50,043 nucleotides of DNA from Bdellovibrionales bacterium (GCA_019695175.1 JAIBAM010000018.1:1-50043), one strand, 5' to 3'; shown: positions 8,839-19,453, counted from the stretch's first letter. Numbers and translations are program-made. The notes: generated by a model from the letters alone, not told the origin.

Positions 8839-9462
8839 TTAGAAAAGAGAATCAAAAAGATCCAATTGTTTTGGAACTCTTTTGATTTGCGGGAAACGAA
8901 TCTCTCCTTTACCAGAGAGAGCAATTAAATTTTCAATTGGGGGCAGTAGATTTGCTGAGTTTAAAATTCGTTGGCAGAGTTTAATAAAAACTTGTCCACA
9001 GGAATTAGCATCAGCTTCAGCGCGATGGAATTCATTGGCTGAAATTTGTAGGTGTTGAACCAAAGTGCCCAGCTTGTAGTTGGCCATTCCTGGAAGGACT
9101 TTTTTTGCCATGGAGTAGGTGTCTAAGACTAAACCCTTCGGAGCTTGGGTTTGGTATTTTTTGATGTCTTCTGCTAAAAACTGAAAATCAAAAGGTGCAT
9201 TGTGCGCCACCAGGACATCTCCCGCGCAAAACTCAGCAAATGACGGCAATAGTTTTTCTATGGTGGGCTTGCCTTTAACCATTTCATTAGAAATTCCATT
9301 TACCTTTTGGGCGGCTTCGGGAATGGCTTGTTGTGGATCCACTAGAGTGGAATAAACGGCATCGATTTCACCATTGACAAAACGAATGGCCCCAATCTCC
9401 ACAATTCGATCACGACCCGGTAATATTCCTGTTGTCTCTAAGTCAAAGCTGATAAACCGCAT
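8839..9462 (-). CDS. DnaQ-like DEDDh 3'-5' exonuclease
   Basis: A 207-residue single-domain exonuclease with all five DEDDh residues: D7 and E9 in FDLETTG, D92 in NAPFDFQFL, H146 and D151 in HRAEADA. This is the fold of the DNA polymerase III epsilon proofreading subunit and of related repair or RNA-trimming nucleases. The polymerase-binding C-terminal tail of classic epsilon is short here, so it could be either the replicative proofreader or a stand-alone nuclease; I leave the symbol blank. It converges on nadE (22-base gap) and diverges from trmL across 85 bases. Confidence 0.9.
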   Translation of the reverse strand: MRFISFDLETTGILPGRDRIVEIGAIRFVNGEIDAVYSTLVDPQQAIPEAAQKVNGISNEMVKGKPTIEKLLPSFAEFCAGDVLVAHNAPFDFQFLAEDIKKYQTQAPKGLVLDTYSMAKKVLPGMANYKLGTLVQHLQISANEFHRAEADANSCGQVFIKLCQRILNSANLLPPIENLIALSGKGEIRFPQIKRVPKQLDLFDSLF

Positions 9463-9547
9463 GGGAATATTGATACTTAAAAAAAAGATAAAATTCTATA
9501 AAAAATTTTTGAGACTCTAATTTTAAAAATTCATAGGTGGTTTTAAA

Positions 9548-10036
9548 ATGGTAGCGTATCCCCACACGAACTTTAACGTGGTCCTTATTGAGCCCGAAAT
9601 TCCCAATAACACAGGTAACATTGGAAGAACTTGTGTGGGAAATTTTTGCCAACTGCATTTAGTAGGTCGACTGGGTTTTGAGATTACAGATAAACAACTT
9701 AAACGGGCTGGGCTCGACTATTGGCAACATTTATCTTGGTATCATCATAAAACCTTTCAAGATTGGTATGAAAAAGTTCCAGATCCTTCGCGGGTCTTTT
9801 TTTTCTCAAAGAAAGCCAGCAAAAGTTTTTACCAAGTAACGTTTCAAAAAGGGGACTGGTTAGTCTTTGGAAAGGAAACCAAAGGACTTAATTCTGAGAT
9901 CTTGAGCCACTACAGCAGTCAGCTTTTACAAATTCCATTCACTGGACCTATTCGGAGTTTAAATTTAGCCACAGCTGTGGCTATAGTAACTTACGAGGGT
10001 CTAAGACAGACATGTTTTACTTCTGCAAAAAATTAA
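9548..10036 (+). CDS. trmL: tRNA (cytidine/uridine-34 2'-O)-methyltransferase
   Basis: A 162-residue SPOUT methyltransferase that methylates the wobble ribose of certain tRNA-Leu species using S-adenosylmethionine. Motif 1 is EPEIPNNTGNIGRTC near the N terminus, motif 2 is LVFGKETKGL, and motif 3 is IPFTGPIRSLNLATAVAI, which forms the knotted cofactor pocket. Length and motif spacing match TrmL/YibK closely. It stands as a single gene ahead of secA with a 122-base gap. Confidence 0.93.
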   Translation: MVAYPHTNFNVVLIEPEIPNNTGNIGRTCVGNFCQLHLVGRLGFEITDKQLKRAGLDYWQHLSWYHHKTFQDWYEKVPDPSRVFFFSKKASKSFYQVTFQKGDWLVFGKETKGLNSEILSHYSSQLLQIPFTGPIRSLNLATAVAIVTYEGLRQTCFTSAKN

Positions 10037-10158
10037 CAGATTTATCCTTTGTGCATTTTTTTCGTAGCGTATTTATAGAGGATACCCAGGATTGGACAAT
10101 TTTACGATTTGACACATCGATCTAGACATTGGATGCCAAAACCGGCTATTCTCATCTC

Positions 10159-12879
10159 ATGATTGGAAAAGCACTAACTAAAATATTTGGTACAAAACAC
10201 GAGCGCGACATGCGTAAACTTCGTCCTCTGATCAATCAAATCAATGATTTTGAGGAACGACTTCAAAATTTAACCGACGTTCAGCTTCAGGCTAAAACTC
10301 CAGAGTTCAGAGAACGTCTAGCCAAAGGTGAAAAACTGGATGCTCTTCTTGCAGAAGCGTTTGCTGTTTGCCGAGAGGCCTCAAGAAGAGTTTTGGGCAT
10401 GCGTCACTACGACGTGCAAATGATTGGTGGGATTGTCCTTCATCGTGGAGGAATTGCCGAAATGAAAACGGGGGAAGGAAAAACTCTTGTGGCCACTCTC
10501 CCAGTTTATTTGAATGCCCTCGAAGGTCGTGGTTGTCATGTTGTTACAGTGAACGACTATTTAGCAAAACGTGATAACGAGTGGATGGGAAGATTATACA
10601 ACTGGCTGGGTTTAACGACTGGAACTATTGTTCATGATCTTACCGATGCTGAACGTCGTAAGTCCTACGGCTCTGATGTGACCTATGGAACCAACAATGA
10701 GTTTGGTTTTGATTATTTACGCGACAATATGAAATTCTCTCTAGAAGATTATGTTCAGAGAGAATTAAATTTTGCCATTGTGGATGAATGTGACTCGATA
10801 TTAATTGATGAGGCCAGAACTCCGTTGATTATTTCGGGCCCAAAGGAAGACTCCACAAGTAAGTATTATGAAGTAAATAAAATAATACCTAAACTGCAAA
10901 ATGGCGTTCACTTCACTATGGAGGAAAAAACTAAGACAGCTTCCTTAACCGAAGAAGGAAACAGTAAAGTTGAAGAACTTTTGGGGGTGGAAAATTTGTA
11001 TGATCCCCAATTTATTGATTTGCTTCACCATGTATACCAGGCGCTTAAAGCTCACCATCTCTATAAGCTGGATGTGGACTATATGATCAAAGATGGTGAA
11101 ATTGTTATTGTGGATGAATTTACGGGTCGTTTGATGCCGGGGCGACGTTGGAGTGATGGATTGCATCAGGCAATTGAAGCCAAAGAGGGCGTGGAAGTAA
11201 AAAACGAAAATCAAACCCTGGCTACGGTGACTTTTCAGAACTTTTTTAGAATGTACAATAAACTTTCTGGAATGACGGGAACCGCGGACACGGAAGCTGT
11301 GGAGTTCAAAAAAATATATAATCTTAGTGTAAATGTCATTCCACCGAACCGTGGAATCAAAAGACAAGACCTGGACGATATTGTTTATAAAACAGAAAAA
11401 GCCAAATTTAAGGCCATAGTCGCTGATATAAAAAATCGACGGGAAAAAGGACAGCCCATTTTGGTGGGTACGGTGAGTATTGAAAAGTCCGAAAGAATTA
11501 GTACAGCGCTTAAAAACGAGGGAATAAATCACAAAGTCCTCAATGCCAAACATCATGAAAAGGAAGCTGAAATTATTGCTCAGGCAGGACGCAAAGGTTC
11601 AGTTACTATTGCGACAAACATGGCTGGTCGCGGGACTGATATTTTACTTGGAGGAAATCCGGAATTTATGGCTCGACAGGAGCTAGGTAAGGACTTCACA
11701 GAGGAACAATGGGCCCAAGCTCTGCATAAATATAAAGAAAAGTGTTCTATGGAACATAACGAAGTGGTTCAAAGTGGGGGTCTTTATATTATTGGGACAG
11801 AAAGGCATGAATCCCGTCGAATTGATAATCAGCTTCGTGGTCGAGCAGGTCGTCAAGGGGACCCTGGAGAATCCTGTTTTTACCTTTCCTTAGAAGATAA
11901 TCTTATGCGCATTTTCAACGGAGAGCGGATTCAATGGATAATGGGAAAACTCAATATTCCAGAAGATGAACCTATCATGGCACCCATGGTTTCCCGTGCG
12001 ATTGAAGGGGCGCAACGCAAGGTAGAAGGTCATAACTTTGATATTCGTAAGCATTTACTGGAGTACGACAATGTTATGAATCAACAACGAACTGCCATTT
12101 ATAATTTAAGAAAACAGGTGCTTAAGGGTGAGAATGTAGATCGATTGATTTTGGATATGTTGTCAGAAGTGACATCTGATTTATTAGATCAATATGCCAA
12201 TGCAAATATTCGTCAGGAGGATTGGGATCTTTCGGGTCTTCAGTTTGCGGTGCATCGGCAATTCGGTTTGAATTTGAATCTTGTAAATCAGGAGAATTTA
12301 AACGCTGAGAAATTGACCCAAATTGTAAGTGCCGACGTGAAAGATCTCTATGAAAAACAGAAACAATCCCTAGGCGAATTTTTTGAACAACTGGCGCGTA
12401 TGATTTTCTTACAGACGATCGACGTTCGTTGGAAAGAACATTTGGAACGCATAGATCGTGTGAAGGAGGGGATCAATTTGCGTGCTTACGCTCAGAAGGA
12501 TCCTCTCATTGAGTATAAAAAAGAAGCGTTTGCATTGTTTCAAGAAATGAATAATTTAGTTAAATCTGAATCGGTGGAAAAATTAATCCGGGTAAAAATT
12601 GTCACTCCAGAACGTGCGAAAGAAGCTTTATCCCATAGACATGATTTAGATGAGCTGGATTTAAATTATAGTGGGGCATCTGAATCCACCGAACCATTTC
12701 TTGGAGCTGGACCTGGGTCCGTAGGGTCTGAATCTTCTTTTAAAAATAAGGAAAGAGCTCCTCATATGGAATCTCATCAAAATATGAGTTTTGATGAATC
12801 TCCGGAGCAAAAGTTAAATCGCTCCCAACGGCGACGGTTTGAAAAGTCCTCAGGAAAAAAGAAAAAACTTAAGGTCTAA
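10159..12879 (+). CDS. secA: Preprotein translocase ATPase SecA
   Basis: 906 residues. The motor drives secretory proteins through SecYEG at the inner membrane. Walker A is MKTGEGKT at 102-109, the DEAD-type box reads DECD followed by [13 protein letters not shown], and motif VI is seen in [13 protein letters not shown]. The start is set at the ATG at 10159, giving [20 protein letters not shown], which aligns with SecA N termini; an in-frame TTG at 10129 is the other choice, and neither has a clear SD. The C terminus ends in a basic [10 protein letters not shown] tail and lacks the zinc-binding CxCxSG...CH motif that contacts SecB and phospholipids in many bacteria. A 203-codon antisense frame inside it is a shadow. 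Confidence 0.97.
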   Translation: MIGKALTKIFGTKHERDMRKLRPLINQINDFEERLQNLTDVQLQAKTPEFRERLAKGEKLDALLAEAFAVCREASRRVLGMRHYDVQMIGGIVLHRGGIAEMKTGEGKTLVATLPVYLNALEGRGCHVVTVNDYLAKRDNEWMGRLYNWLGLTTGTIVHDLTDAERRKSYGSDVTYGTNNEFGFDYLRDNMKFSLEDYVQRELNFAIVDECDSILIDEARTPLIISGPKEDSTSKYYEVNKIIPKLQNGVHFTMEEKTKTASLTEEGNSKVEELLGVENLYDPQFIDLLHHVYQALKAHHLYKLDVDYMIKDGEIVIVDEFTGRLMPGRRWSDGLHQAIEAKEGVEVKNENQTLATVTFQNFFRMYNKLSGMTGTADTEAVEFKKIYNLSVNVIPPNRGIKRQDLDDIVYKTEKAKFKAIVADIKNRREKGQPILVGTVSIEKSERISTALKNEGINHKVLNAKHHEKEAEIIAQAGRKGSVTIATNMAGRGTDILLGGNPEFMARQELGKDFTEEQWAQALHKYKEKCSMEHNEVVQSGGLYIIGTERHESRRIDNQLRGRAGRQGDPGESCFYLSLEDNLMRIFNGERIQWIMGKLNIPEDEPIMAPMVSRAIEGAQRKVEGHNFDIRKHLLEYDNVMNQQRTAIYNLRKQVLKGENVDRLILDMLSEVTSDLLDQYANANIRQEDWDLSGLQFAVHRQFGLNLNLVNQENLNAEKLTQIVSADVKDLYEKQKQSLGEFFEQLARMIFLQTIDVRWKEHLERIDRVKEGINLRAYAQKDPLIEYKKEAFALFQEMNNLVKSESVEKLIRVKIVTPERAKEALSHRHDLDELDLNYSGASESTEPFLGAGPGSVGSESSFKNKERAPHMESHQNMSFDESPEQKLNRSQRRRFEKSSGKKKKLKV

Positions 12880-12901
12880 AGCTAATTTATCGATGAGGGA
12901 T

Positions 12902-12942
12902 ACAGGGTTTACTTCCTTTAATTTATAGAGGGAGCTCCCTGT
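12902..12942 (+). repeat. Overlapping inverted repeats ahead of the zinc-ribbon gene
   Basis: AGGGAGCTCCCT at 12929-12940 is a perfect 12-base palindrome. Its right half also belongs to a longer inverted pair, ACAGGG at 12902-12907 with CCCTGT at 12937-12942, so two alternative folds exclude each other. They lie between secA and the next gene, just before its GGAG. This could be a protein-binding site or a leader structure; there is no T-run for termination. Confidence 0.35.
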
Positions 12943-12959
12943 GGAGAGCTTGAAATCTT

Positions 12960-13691
12960 ATGTCCCAATGTCCTGTTTGCCAACATCAGCTGCCTGATGA
13001 TTTTGGGTTGATCGACTGTGAAGGTTGTGGCCAAGGTCTGTACATTGAATTTGATGGCTCTGTTCGACTTAGAGAAGAAATTAAAAATGAAGAAATTAAC
13101 AACGAACCACCGGAAAGAGAAGAACTAAAAGGCCTTGCTGAGGATCCCGTAGAACCATCAATGCTAGGGTCAGAAAGTTTAGAAAATTCAGAGCTCAATC
13201 CATCCCAGATTCCAAATCCAGTCCCTGAAAACTCGGCGGAGAACTGGACGATAGTTGGGGATCAAGAGGTTGCAGCTCAAAAGGAAGTCAGAGTCGAATC
13301 CAGTGAAGCTTTTAACTTTTCTTCCCAAAGTTTACCAGAGCCGGAATTAGTGCCGCCCTTTCAATTTACAGAGGTGGCAACGTCTTCTCCGAATTCATTG
13401 GGGGAGTTAAGCGATTTTGCAAACTCGGAACAATCGACAGCTCGGGATGGAGCCTATAAATATGATATATTTATATCTGGTCTTGATTCTGTTGATTTAA
13501 AACAGGAGGTTAAAGCCCTTTTGTCAGATCCGCTATTTTTGTTTAATGTGGAAAGTTTGATGTCTGACCTTCACTTAGGTGAATTAAAGCTCCCCTTGAT
13601 ACTTCCGGTGAAAGCCGTTTTGTTAATTCATCGTCTTAAAGCCATTCCTGTAAATATAAGGTGGGTGCAACATGCTGTGGTCGAGTTGTAG
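12960..13691 (+). CDS. Zinc-ribbon protein of unknown function
   Basis: A 243-residue cytoplasmic protein. It opens with a zinc ribbon, C4-x2-C7 and C20-x2-C23 (CPVC ... CEGC), followed by a long acidic, Pro/Ser/Glu-rich linker (about 40-160). The last 75 residues form a compact hydrophobic segment rich in Leu and Val (LKLPLILPVKAVLLIHRLK). No enzymatic motif is visible. The stop overlaps the next gene by 20 bases, suggesting that the two proteins are made together. Regulatory or scaffold use is a guess from the architecture only. Confidence 0.75.
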   Translation: MSQCPVCQHQLPDDFGLIDCEGCGQGLYIEFDGSVRLREEIKNEEINNEPPEREELKGLAEDPVEPSMLGSESLENSELNPSQIPNPVPENSAENWTIVGDQEVAAQKEVRVESSEAFNFSSQSLPEPELVPPFQFTEVATSSPNSLGELSDFANSEQSTARDGAYKYDIFISGLDSVDLKQEVKALLSDPLFLFNVESLMSDLHLGELKLPLILPVKAVLLIHRLKAIPVNIRWVQHAVVEL

Positions 13692-14370
13692 TCAGCCCAT
13701 GAAATGCTTTTTGGTTACGCAATTATTTTTTGGAAATTTTATTTTCCCAGTTTCTACTTGGGCTAATGAAAGTGGGTCTTCCCATGAAAATAAAGCATCA
13801 GGCACTGAAGCTGAAAAAAAAGAAAGTGAAGGGGAAAGGTCCGAAGGGGCCAATGAATACAATAAGCTCAAAGGAAGGCTTCAAACTTTGGAAAATAAAA
13901 TTGAAGAAGCCGAGCGTCAGTTTGAGGATTTAGTGGGTACAAAATCTCATCTTGGAACGGATAAAAGTAAAAACTATGAACAAATCTTTGAATTAACAAA
14001 AGAGAAAAATAAATTGCAAGAGGAAGTTAGAACGGTAAGGGAAGAGATGCGCTTTAAATATCCAAGTCAGGGCTTTCATTTAGAAAAAAGATTTGGGGTT
14101 CACGAGGAAAAAAAAGGCCATGAAAATGGATCTCTAACAGACCTGGATATGCAGTTACTGGCCTTGAAAAAAAAGGTCTTTAAAAAATACGCTCCACTCT
14201 TACAAGCGGACTTGCAAAGATCCGAAAGGGCAAGGTCTCCAGCATCCCATGACAATATGGAAAAAAATGAGCTTGAATTGGAACCGAAGTCCTTTGAGAT
14301 AAAAATAAACGAAACAAGAGAACAGCAAACTTCACCGGAAAAACCCAAAAAAATAAGATTAATTAAATAA
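13672..14370 (+). CDS. Exported coiled-coil protein
   Basis: A 232-residue protein with a hydrophobic signal sequence at about residues 10-31 (MKCFLV... ending VSTWA), followed by charged helices with heptad character at about 62-130 (YNKLKGRLQTLENKIEEAER). The ATG at 13672 has a good SD (AAGGTGGG, 7-base gap) inside the upstream gene. A later ATG at 13699 would start right at the signal peptide but has no SD. The C-terminal third is basic and probably disordered. No family recognised. Translational coupling to the zinc-ribbon gene suggests a linked function. Confidence 0.7.
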   Translation: MLWSSCSQPMKCFLVTQLFFGNFIFPVSTWANESGSSHENKASGTEAEKKESEGERSEGANEYNKLKGRLQTLENKIEEAERQFEDLVGTKSHLGTDKSKNYEQIFELTKEKNKLQEEVRTVREEMRFKYPSQGFHLEKRFGVHEEKKGHENGSLTDLDMQLLALKKKVFKKYAPLLQADLQRSERARSPASHDNMEKNELELEPKSFEIKINETREQQTSPEKPKKIRLIK

Positions 14371-14494
14371 GATTTAAAAGCGTTTGACGCGGAATTCCCA
14401 TTGCTTTATTTGGGTTGTAAAGAAACGTGACTGTTATTTTTCTGAATGGTACGGTTCATAAAACTAACCTTTAGCTAATTTGCGGTAGAAAAAT

Positions 14495-15040
14495 ATGCAA
14501 ACCGGTGACACATACAATCGTGGTGGACTCATTGCTTTTGTCTTTTCCATGTCTTTTTCTCTTTTGTTTTTTGTTTATATTGCCCTTATTCATCCTGGCG
14601 TTGATTTAAAAGAAGTCCCAGATGAGGCCCGTGTGGAGGTCTCTGCAACCGCTTCAAGTGGGGCCATAGAAACATTGGATGTGAGCAAAATTGAAAAAAT
14701 GTGGGTTCCAAATGAAAAGGTGATTGCCTACGGTCAAGGAATTTTTAAAACAAACTGCTCAGCATGCCATGGAGAAAAAGGAATGGGAGATGGACCTGCT
14801 GGGAAGTCTTTGGTTCCACCCCCCCGTAATTTAGTTGAAGGAAAATGGAAACAAGGTGGTACCAGCCAGGAACTGTTTAAAACTTTACAAACTGGAATTC
14901 CCGGTTCTTCAATGGTGGCTTTTAAATCTCTTCCTGCGAAGGATCGTTGGGCTTTGGTGCAATTCATTCGATCCATAACCAAAAACAAATCTGCTGATGA
15001 TGCCAAAAAACTGGATACTTTTGGTCCAACGGGAGAATAA
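14495..15040 (+). CDS. Membrane-anchored mono-haem cytochrome c
   Basis: 181 residues with an N-terminal membrane anchor at about 11-32 and a class I cytochrome c domain. Haem attaches at C88-x2-C91-H92 (CSACHG), and the likely distal ligand is M140 in PGSSM. The sequence GEKGMGDGPAGKSL after the haem motif is typical of small respiratory cytochromes. As first gene of the oxidase operon it probably feeds electrons from the quinol side to the CuA domain of CoxB in the periplasm. The 124 bases before it are the only sizeable gap ahead of the operon and should hold its promoter, but I see no convincing -35/-10 pair. Confidence 0.92.
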   Translation: MQTGDTYNRGGLIAFVFSMSFSLLFFVYIALIHPGVDLKEVPDEARVEVSATASSGAIETLDVSKIEKMWVPNEKVIAYGQGIFKTNCSACHGEKGMGDGPAGKSLVPPPRNLVEGKWKQGGTSQELFKTLQTGIPGSSMVAFKSLPAKDRWALVQFIRSITKNKSADDAKKLDTFGPTGE

Positions 15041-15052
15041 AAACTCTTTACC

Positions 15053-15925
15053 ATGATGAGAGCAATGGACTTTCTTATTTATCTTTTTTTGAAGCGTATG
15101 GTTTCAGCAGTGCTGTTTTTATTTATTTTATCTCTTGGAACATTAGCTGGAGCTTATGAAGCGGAAAAAGTGGTTGTGGGTAATTCGACACCTGAGGCTC
15201 TCAAGAATATTGGAATAGAAGAACGACTAGGCCAACATGTGGACCTTACTTTACCATTTATTTCTGATAGTGGGAAACCCGTAACTCTAGCCAGTTACTT
15301 CACTGGCCATAAGCCAGTTTTGTTGTCCATAGTTTATTTTGAATGTCCTTCCTTGTGTAATTATCACTTGAATGGAGTGCTTGAAGCTTTAAAAGAGCTT
15401 AACTGGACTGTGGGAAAAGATTTTGATGTGGTCGCTGTTAGTATGGATTCTCGTGAAACGGCAGAAATTTCTGGTCCCAAAAAAGCCAATTATGTTAGAG
15501 CTTATGGTCGACCTCAAACAGAGAATGGGTGGCATTTTTTAACTGGTGAAGAAAAAAATATTCAAAAGTTAGCGCAGCAGGTGGGCTTTAAATTTCGTTG
15601 GGATAATGAAACACAGCAGTTTGCCCACGCCTCAGCAGCAATAGTTGTTTCCCCCGAAGGCAAAATCTCGCGGTATTTGCATGGCATTCAACCGGATCCA
15701 AAGGTTTTGCGAATGGCCTTACTTGAAGCCGGTCAAGGCAAAATTGGTTCGGTGCTGGATCAATTTGTAATGTTCTGTTTTCATTTTGATCCAAAGAAAA
15801 GCAAATATACACTGTATGCTTGGAACATCATGCGAATTTCGGCACTAGCTATGGTTTTAGTATTATTTGCGATGTTGTTCCCTGTTTGGTGGAGACAAAG
15901 ACAGCGGCAAAATTCAGCAGCATGA
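15053..15925 (+). CDS. SCO1/SenC-type copper chaperone
   Basis: 290 residues with a thioredoxin-like fold. It inserts or reduces copper for the CuA centre of cytochrome oxidase. Copper ligands are C98-x3-C102 (ECPSLCNYH) and H192 (FAHASA). An N-terminal membrane segment or signal lies at about 15-35, and, unlike many SCO proteins, there is a second membrane segment at about 258-280 near the C terminus. The start could also be the third Met (residue 5). It sits directly ahead of coxB, whose SD overlaps this gene's stop. Confidence 0.92.
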   Translation: MMRAMDFLIYLFLKRMVSAVLFLFILSLGTLAGAYEAEKVVVGNSTPEALKNIGIEERLGQHVDLTLPFISDSGKPVTLASYFTGHKPVLLSIVYFECPSLCNYHLNGVLEALKELNWTVGKDFDVVAVSMDSRETAEISGPKKANYVRAYGRPQTENGWHFLTGEEKNIQKLAQQVGFKFRWDNETQQFAHASAAIVVSPEGKISRYLHGIQPDPKVLRMALLEAGQGKIGSVLDQFVMFCFHFDPKKSKYTLYAWNIMRISALAMVLVLFAMLFPVWWRQRQRQNSAA

Positions 15926-15938
15926 AGGAGTTGTGAAC

Positions 15939-16892
15939 ATGTTTTGGCCCAGTAGCGCTCAGGCGAGTACATTCATGCCAGTTCAGGCATCAAAAATTGC
16001 AATGCACGTGGACTCACTTTATGAGTTTTTGTTATGGGCATCGCTGATTTCCTGTGTTCTGGTTATCGGTGGATTTATTTTATTTTCTATAAAATATAAA
16101 AGAAAGTCAGAGTCCGATCGAACGCCCTATATCAGTCATAATAACTTGTTGGAATTTTTATGGAGTTTTATCCCTTTCGTGGTTTTTATGGTTGTCTTTG
16201 CTTGGGGTTTTTTTGTTTACCGAGAAATGCGAACCATGCCTCAAGATGGGTTGGAAATCCTGGTAGAAGGTCAAAAATGGAATTGGACTTTCTATTATAA
16301 AAGCGGAAAAATTTCTGCTGGCGAACTCTGGGTTCCTGAAAATACCCCAATAAAGTTGGTCATGACGTCAAAAGATGTCATCCATAGTTTTTATTTACCA
16401 GCATTTAGAAATAAACAAGATGTGGTTCCTGGCCGTTACACCGCTTTAACTTTTAATGCTGAAAAAAAGGGGGACTATCAGGTCTTCTGTACGGAGTATT
16501 GTGGAGATCAACACTCTGCTATGTTGGCAAAACTTCATGTAGTTACGCGTGAGGAATTTGATCGATGGTTAGCAAATGATCCCTATAAAGGGTTGTCTCT
16601 AACAGAAATTGGTCAGAAGGTTTACGGTTCGCGATGTGCCATGTGCCATAGTCAATCAGATGTCAAGATGGTGGGTCCGGGATGGAAAGGTCTTTACGGA
16701 TCTTCTCGAACGTTTGTCAGTGGCGACCCTGTTGCTAAAGTGGATGAAAATTATATTCGAGAATCTATTTTAAATCCCAATGCTAAGGTTGTAGTTGGAT
16801 TTGGACCAGCTTCTGCCATGCCGACCTTCGCGGGGCAACTAAGTGAGCAAGAAATTATGGCAATTATTGAACTTATAAAAGGTCTTAAATAG
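15939..16892 (+). CDS. coxB: Cytochrome c oxidase subunit II fused to cytochrome c (caa3 type)
   Basis: 318 residues. Two N-terminal membrane helices (about 30-51 and 72-94) lead to a periplasmic cupredoxin domain with the full CuA ligand set, H149, C184, E186, C188, H192 and M195 ([12 protein letters not shown]). A C-terminal cytochrome c domain follows, with C233-x2-C236-H237, the hallmark of caa3 oxidases. The start is the ATG at 15939, with AAGGAG overlapping the SCO stop codon and 8 bases of spacing; a longer frame from 15867 would add 24 residues without an SD. It accepts electrons from the cytochrome c and passes them to subunit I. Confidence 0.96.
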   Translation: MFWPSSAQASTFMPVQASKIAMHVDSLYEFLLWASLISCVLVIGGFILFSIKYKRKSESDRTPYISHNNLLEFLWSFIPFVVFMVVFAWGFFVYREMRTMPQDGLEILVEGQKWNWTFYYKSGKISAGELWVPENTPIKLVMTSKDVIHSFYLPAFRNKQDVVPGRYTALTFNAEKKGDYQVFCTEYCGDQHSAMLAKLHVVTREEFDRWLANDPYKGLSLTEIGQKVYGSRCAMCHSQSDVKMVGPGWKGLYGSSRTFVSGDPVAKVDENYIRESILNPNAKVVVGFGPASAMPTFAGQLSEQEIMAIIELIKGLK

Positions 16893-16900
16893 GAGTTCTT

Positions 16901-18493
16901 GTGGGAACGGCAATAGTAGATAAAAACAAAAATTATTTAAATGAAAAAAGTGGCTTATGGTCATGGTTAACAACTTTGGATCATAAAAGAATTGGAATTA
17001 TGTACATGATAGCCGTCATGTTTTTTTTCCTTTTGGGTGGAATTTTTGCCATGTTGATTCGGGCCGAATTATTTAAAGTGGGACCGACTTTATTTACTTC
17101 ACCACAGTACAATCAGGTGATGACTTTGCATGGAGCCATCATGGTTTTTATGGTCATCATCCCTGGAATTCCAGCTTTTCTGGGTAACTTCTTTCTGCCC
17201 ATACAATTGGGAGCAAAGGATGTGGCCTTTCCGAGAATTAATTTATTAAGCTGGTACTGTTTGATTGTTGGAGCCGCAGTTGTTTTTTGGTCCTTACTTC
17301 ATCATGGTGTGGATACGGGATGGACCTTTTACACTCCTTACTCCATATCTACGAGTAACGGGACGACTTGGGTTGTGGCTGGGGCCTTTATTATAGGTTT
17401 TTCCAGTATTTTGACGGGACTTAACTTCATAGCCACGGTTCATAAACTTCGTGCACCTGGAATGAATTTTTGGCGAATGCCCTTGTTCGTTTGGGCTCTT
17501 TATTCCACTGCTATTTTACAAGTTTTAGCCACACCAGTTTTGGGTATTACGCTTTTATTGCTGGTGGCAGAACGGGTTATGGGGATTGGAATATTTGATG
17601 CTAAATTAGGTGGAGATCCAGTTTTGTTTCAACACTTTTTTTGGTTTTACTCCCACCCCGCAGTTTACATTATGATTCTTCCCGCCATGGGTGTGGTCAG
17701 TGAACTTATTGCCACCTTCTCAAGAAAGACAATTTTTGGATACAAAGCGATTGCCCTTTCCAGCGTGGGAATTGCAGCTGTTAGTTTTTTTGTTTGGGGC
17801 CATCATATGTTTGTCAGTGGTCAATCTGAAGTTGCAGGGATTATCTTTTCATTCTTGACTATGTTGGTGGGAGTTCCAACCGCCATTAAGGTCTTTAATT
17901 GGGTAGCTACTATCTACAAGGGGTCCGTTCGATTTGATACACCTATGCTCTACGCTTTAGGTTTTCTATTTTTGTTTACTATCGGAGGAGTTACAGGAAT
18001 TATTTTAGCCACAATCGCAACGGATGTTCACTTTCATGATACTTATTTTGTGGTGGCCCATTTCCACTATGTGATGGTAGGTGGAACCCTCATGGCTATC
18101 ATGGGTGGTATCTATTACTGGATCCCTAAAATGTTTGGTCGTATGTACAATGAGTACTGGGCACGCATCACTTTTGTTCTTATTTTTGTTGGTTTTAATG
18201 TGACCTTTTTTCCCCAGTTTGTCTTGGGTGCTTTAGGAATGCCACGGCGTTATTTTGATTATCTTCCGGTTTATGAGCCTTTAAATCGGATTAGCTCTGT
18301 GGGGGCTTGGACTATAGGAGTGGGCTTCCTTATCGGATTGTTCGTCATTATTCAGGCCATTTTTAAAGGTGAAAAAGCCCCGGAAAACCCTTGGGGTGGG
18401 AAGACTTTAGAGTGGCAAACGGCATCACCTCCACCCCATGAAAACTTTCATAATCAACCCGTAGTTACGGCAGGACCATATGAATACCGCTAA
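16901..18493 (+). CDS. coxA: Cytochrome c oxidase subunit I (A2-type)
   Basis: 530 residues with about 12 membrane helices, holding haem a, haem a3 and CuB, where oxygen is reduced and protons pumped. Ligands seen are H77 and H389 (low-spin haem), H387 (haem a3), and H252, H301, H302 (CuB), with Y256 as the cross-linked tyrosine. The helix-VI motif reads YSHPAV (250-255) in place of the xGHPEV of A1 enzymes, so the D-channel glutamate is replaced by the Tyr-Ser pair that defines the A2 subfamily. The start is GTG at 16901, with AGGAG 5 bases upstream. The 3' end overlaps coxC by 14 bases. Confidence 0.97.
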   Translation: MGTAIVDKNKNYLNEKSGLWSWLTTLDHKRIGIMYMIAVMFFFLLGGIFAMLIRAELFKVGPTLFTSPQYNQVMTLHGAIMVFMVIIPGIPAFLGNFFLPIQLGAKDVAFPRINLLSWYCLIVGAAVVFWSLLHHGVDTGWTFYTPYSISTSNGTTWVVAGAFIIGFSSILTGLNFIATVHKLRAPGMNFWRMPLFVWALYSTAILQVLATPVLGITLLLLVAERVMGIGIFDAKLGGDPVLFQHFFWFYSHPAVYIMILPAMGVVSELIATFSRKTIFGYKAIALSSVGIAAVSFFVWGHHMFVSGQSEVAGIIFSFLTMLVGVPTAIKVFNWVATIYKGSVRFDTPMLYALGFLFLFTIGGVTGIILATIATDVHFHDTYFVVAHFHYVMVGGTLMAIMGGIYYWIPKMFGRMYNEYWARITFVLIFVGFNVTFFPQFVLGALGMPRRYFDYLPVYEPLNRISSVGAWTIGVGFLIGLFVIIQAIFKGEKAPENPWGGKTLEWQTASPPPHENFHNQPVVTAGPYEYR

Positions 18494-19136
18494 TTCAACA
18501 AAACATCATTATGCCCACCACTTTGAAAGCGCTGAGCACGAATACCAGACAAGTAAATTTGGTTTGTGGTTATTTTTGTGTACTGAAATACTTATGTTCG
18601 GAGGGCTTTTTGTCGGGTACGCTATTTTTCATCATAAATATCCTGAACTATTTAAAGCCGGGTCCCATTTTCTCGATTGGCGTTTGGGGAGTCTTAATAC
18701 CGTTGTTCTTCTCATAAGCTCCTTTACGATGGCTTTGAGTATTTATTACGCTCAAATGAATGACCGAGCAAAAACCCTGATCAATCTGTATATAACGCTC
18801 ATTTGCGGTTTTATTTTTATGGGAGTTAAATTTTTTGAATACTCCCATAAAATACATGAGGGACTTTTACCAGGGCATTTATTTCACTATGCGGGGGAAG
18901 GAGCCAATGCCGTTGCTAATTTACCGCTTTATTTTTCTTTTTACTTTTGCATGACAGGACTGCATGGAACCCATGTTTTAGCGGGCTTGTTTTTGATTGC
19001 ATGGTTGATCGTTCGTACCCATCGGGGTGAATTTGGTCCAAAATACTATACACCTTTAGAGTGTGTGGGTTTGTTTTGGCATTTGATAGATCTGATTTGG
19101 ATTTATTTATTCCCCTTACTTTATTTGGTCGGTTAG
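18480..19136 (+). CDS. coxC: Cytochrome c oxidase subunit III
   Basis: 218 residues with about five membrane helices and family signatures such as [18 protein letters not shown] near the start, [10 protein letters not shown] in the middle and [12 protein letters not shown]. This length is typical of the five-helix bacterial subunit III. It stabilises subunit I and its proton uptake. Translation begins inside coxA, with an AGGA close before the ATG, indicating coupling. Confidence 0.96.
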   Translation: MNTANSTKHHYAHHFESAEHEYQTSKFGLWLFLCTEILMFGGLFVGYAIFHHKYPELFKAGSHFLDWRLGSLNTVVLLISSFTMALSIYYAQMNDRAKTLINLYITLICGFIFMGVKFFEYSHKIHEGLLPGHLFHYAGEGANAVANLPLYFSFYFCMTGLHGTHVLAGLFLIAWLIVRTHRGEFGPKYYTPLECVGLFWHLIDLIWIYLFPLLYLVG

Positions 19137-19147
19137 AGGAGGTTCTT

Positions 19148-19453
19148 TTGGGCTCATCAAATCATCACGTTATTCCTTTCCGGGTCTATTTAAACATACT
19201 TTTGATTCTTTTGCTGTTCACTGTAGTTACCGTGGTGGTTTCACGGATTGATTTTGGCGCAGCAAATGCTTTTATCGCCATGTTCATTGCCTCTATTAAG
19301 GCGGGATTGGTTTTGCTCTATTTTATGCACTTAAAATATGACGATAAACTTTTTCCCACAGTATTTTTTATCAGTATTTTCTTTTTACTCGTCATGTTTG
19401 CTTTTAGCCATTTGGATATTATTACCCGTGTGCTGGAAAACAATATTTTGTAA
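19148..19453 (+). CDS. coxD: Cytochrome c oxidase subunit IV
   Basis: A 101-residue protein with three membrane helices, similar to the prokaryotic subunit IV of caa3 oxidases (RIDFGAANAFIAMFIASIK, LLYFMHLKYDDKLF). The start is a TTG at 19148, preceded by a full AGGAGG at 19137-19142 with a 5-base gap. A frame extended to 19061 would run back through the coxC coding region and is rejected. It lies 11 bases after coxC. Confidence 0.92.
   Translation: MGSSNHHVIPFRVYLNILLILLLFTVVTVVVSRIDFGAANAFIAMFIASIKAGLVLLYFMHLKYDDKLFPTVFFISIFFLLVMFAFSHLDIITRVLENNIL

Noticed and set aside
10945-11556. 203-codon antisense frame inside secA
   Set aside because: It lies entirely within a highly conserved secA segment and its residue pattern is typical of antisense shadow (Phe, His, Ile-rich without domains).
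14384-14412. Promoter for the oxidase operon (TTGACG, 17 bases, TATTTG)
   Set aside because: The -10 matches at only three positions; position is plausible but the evidence is too weak to list.
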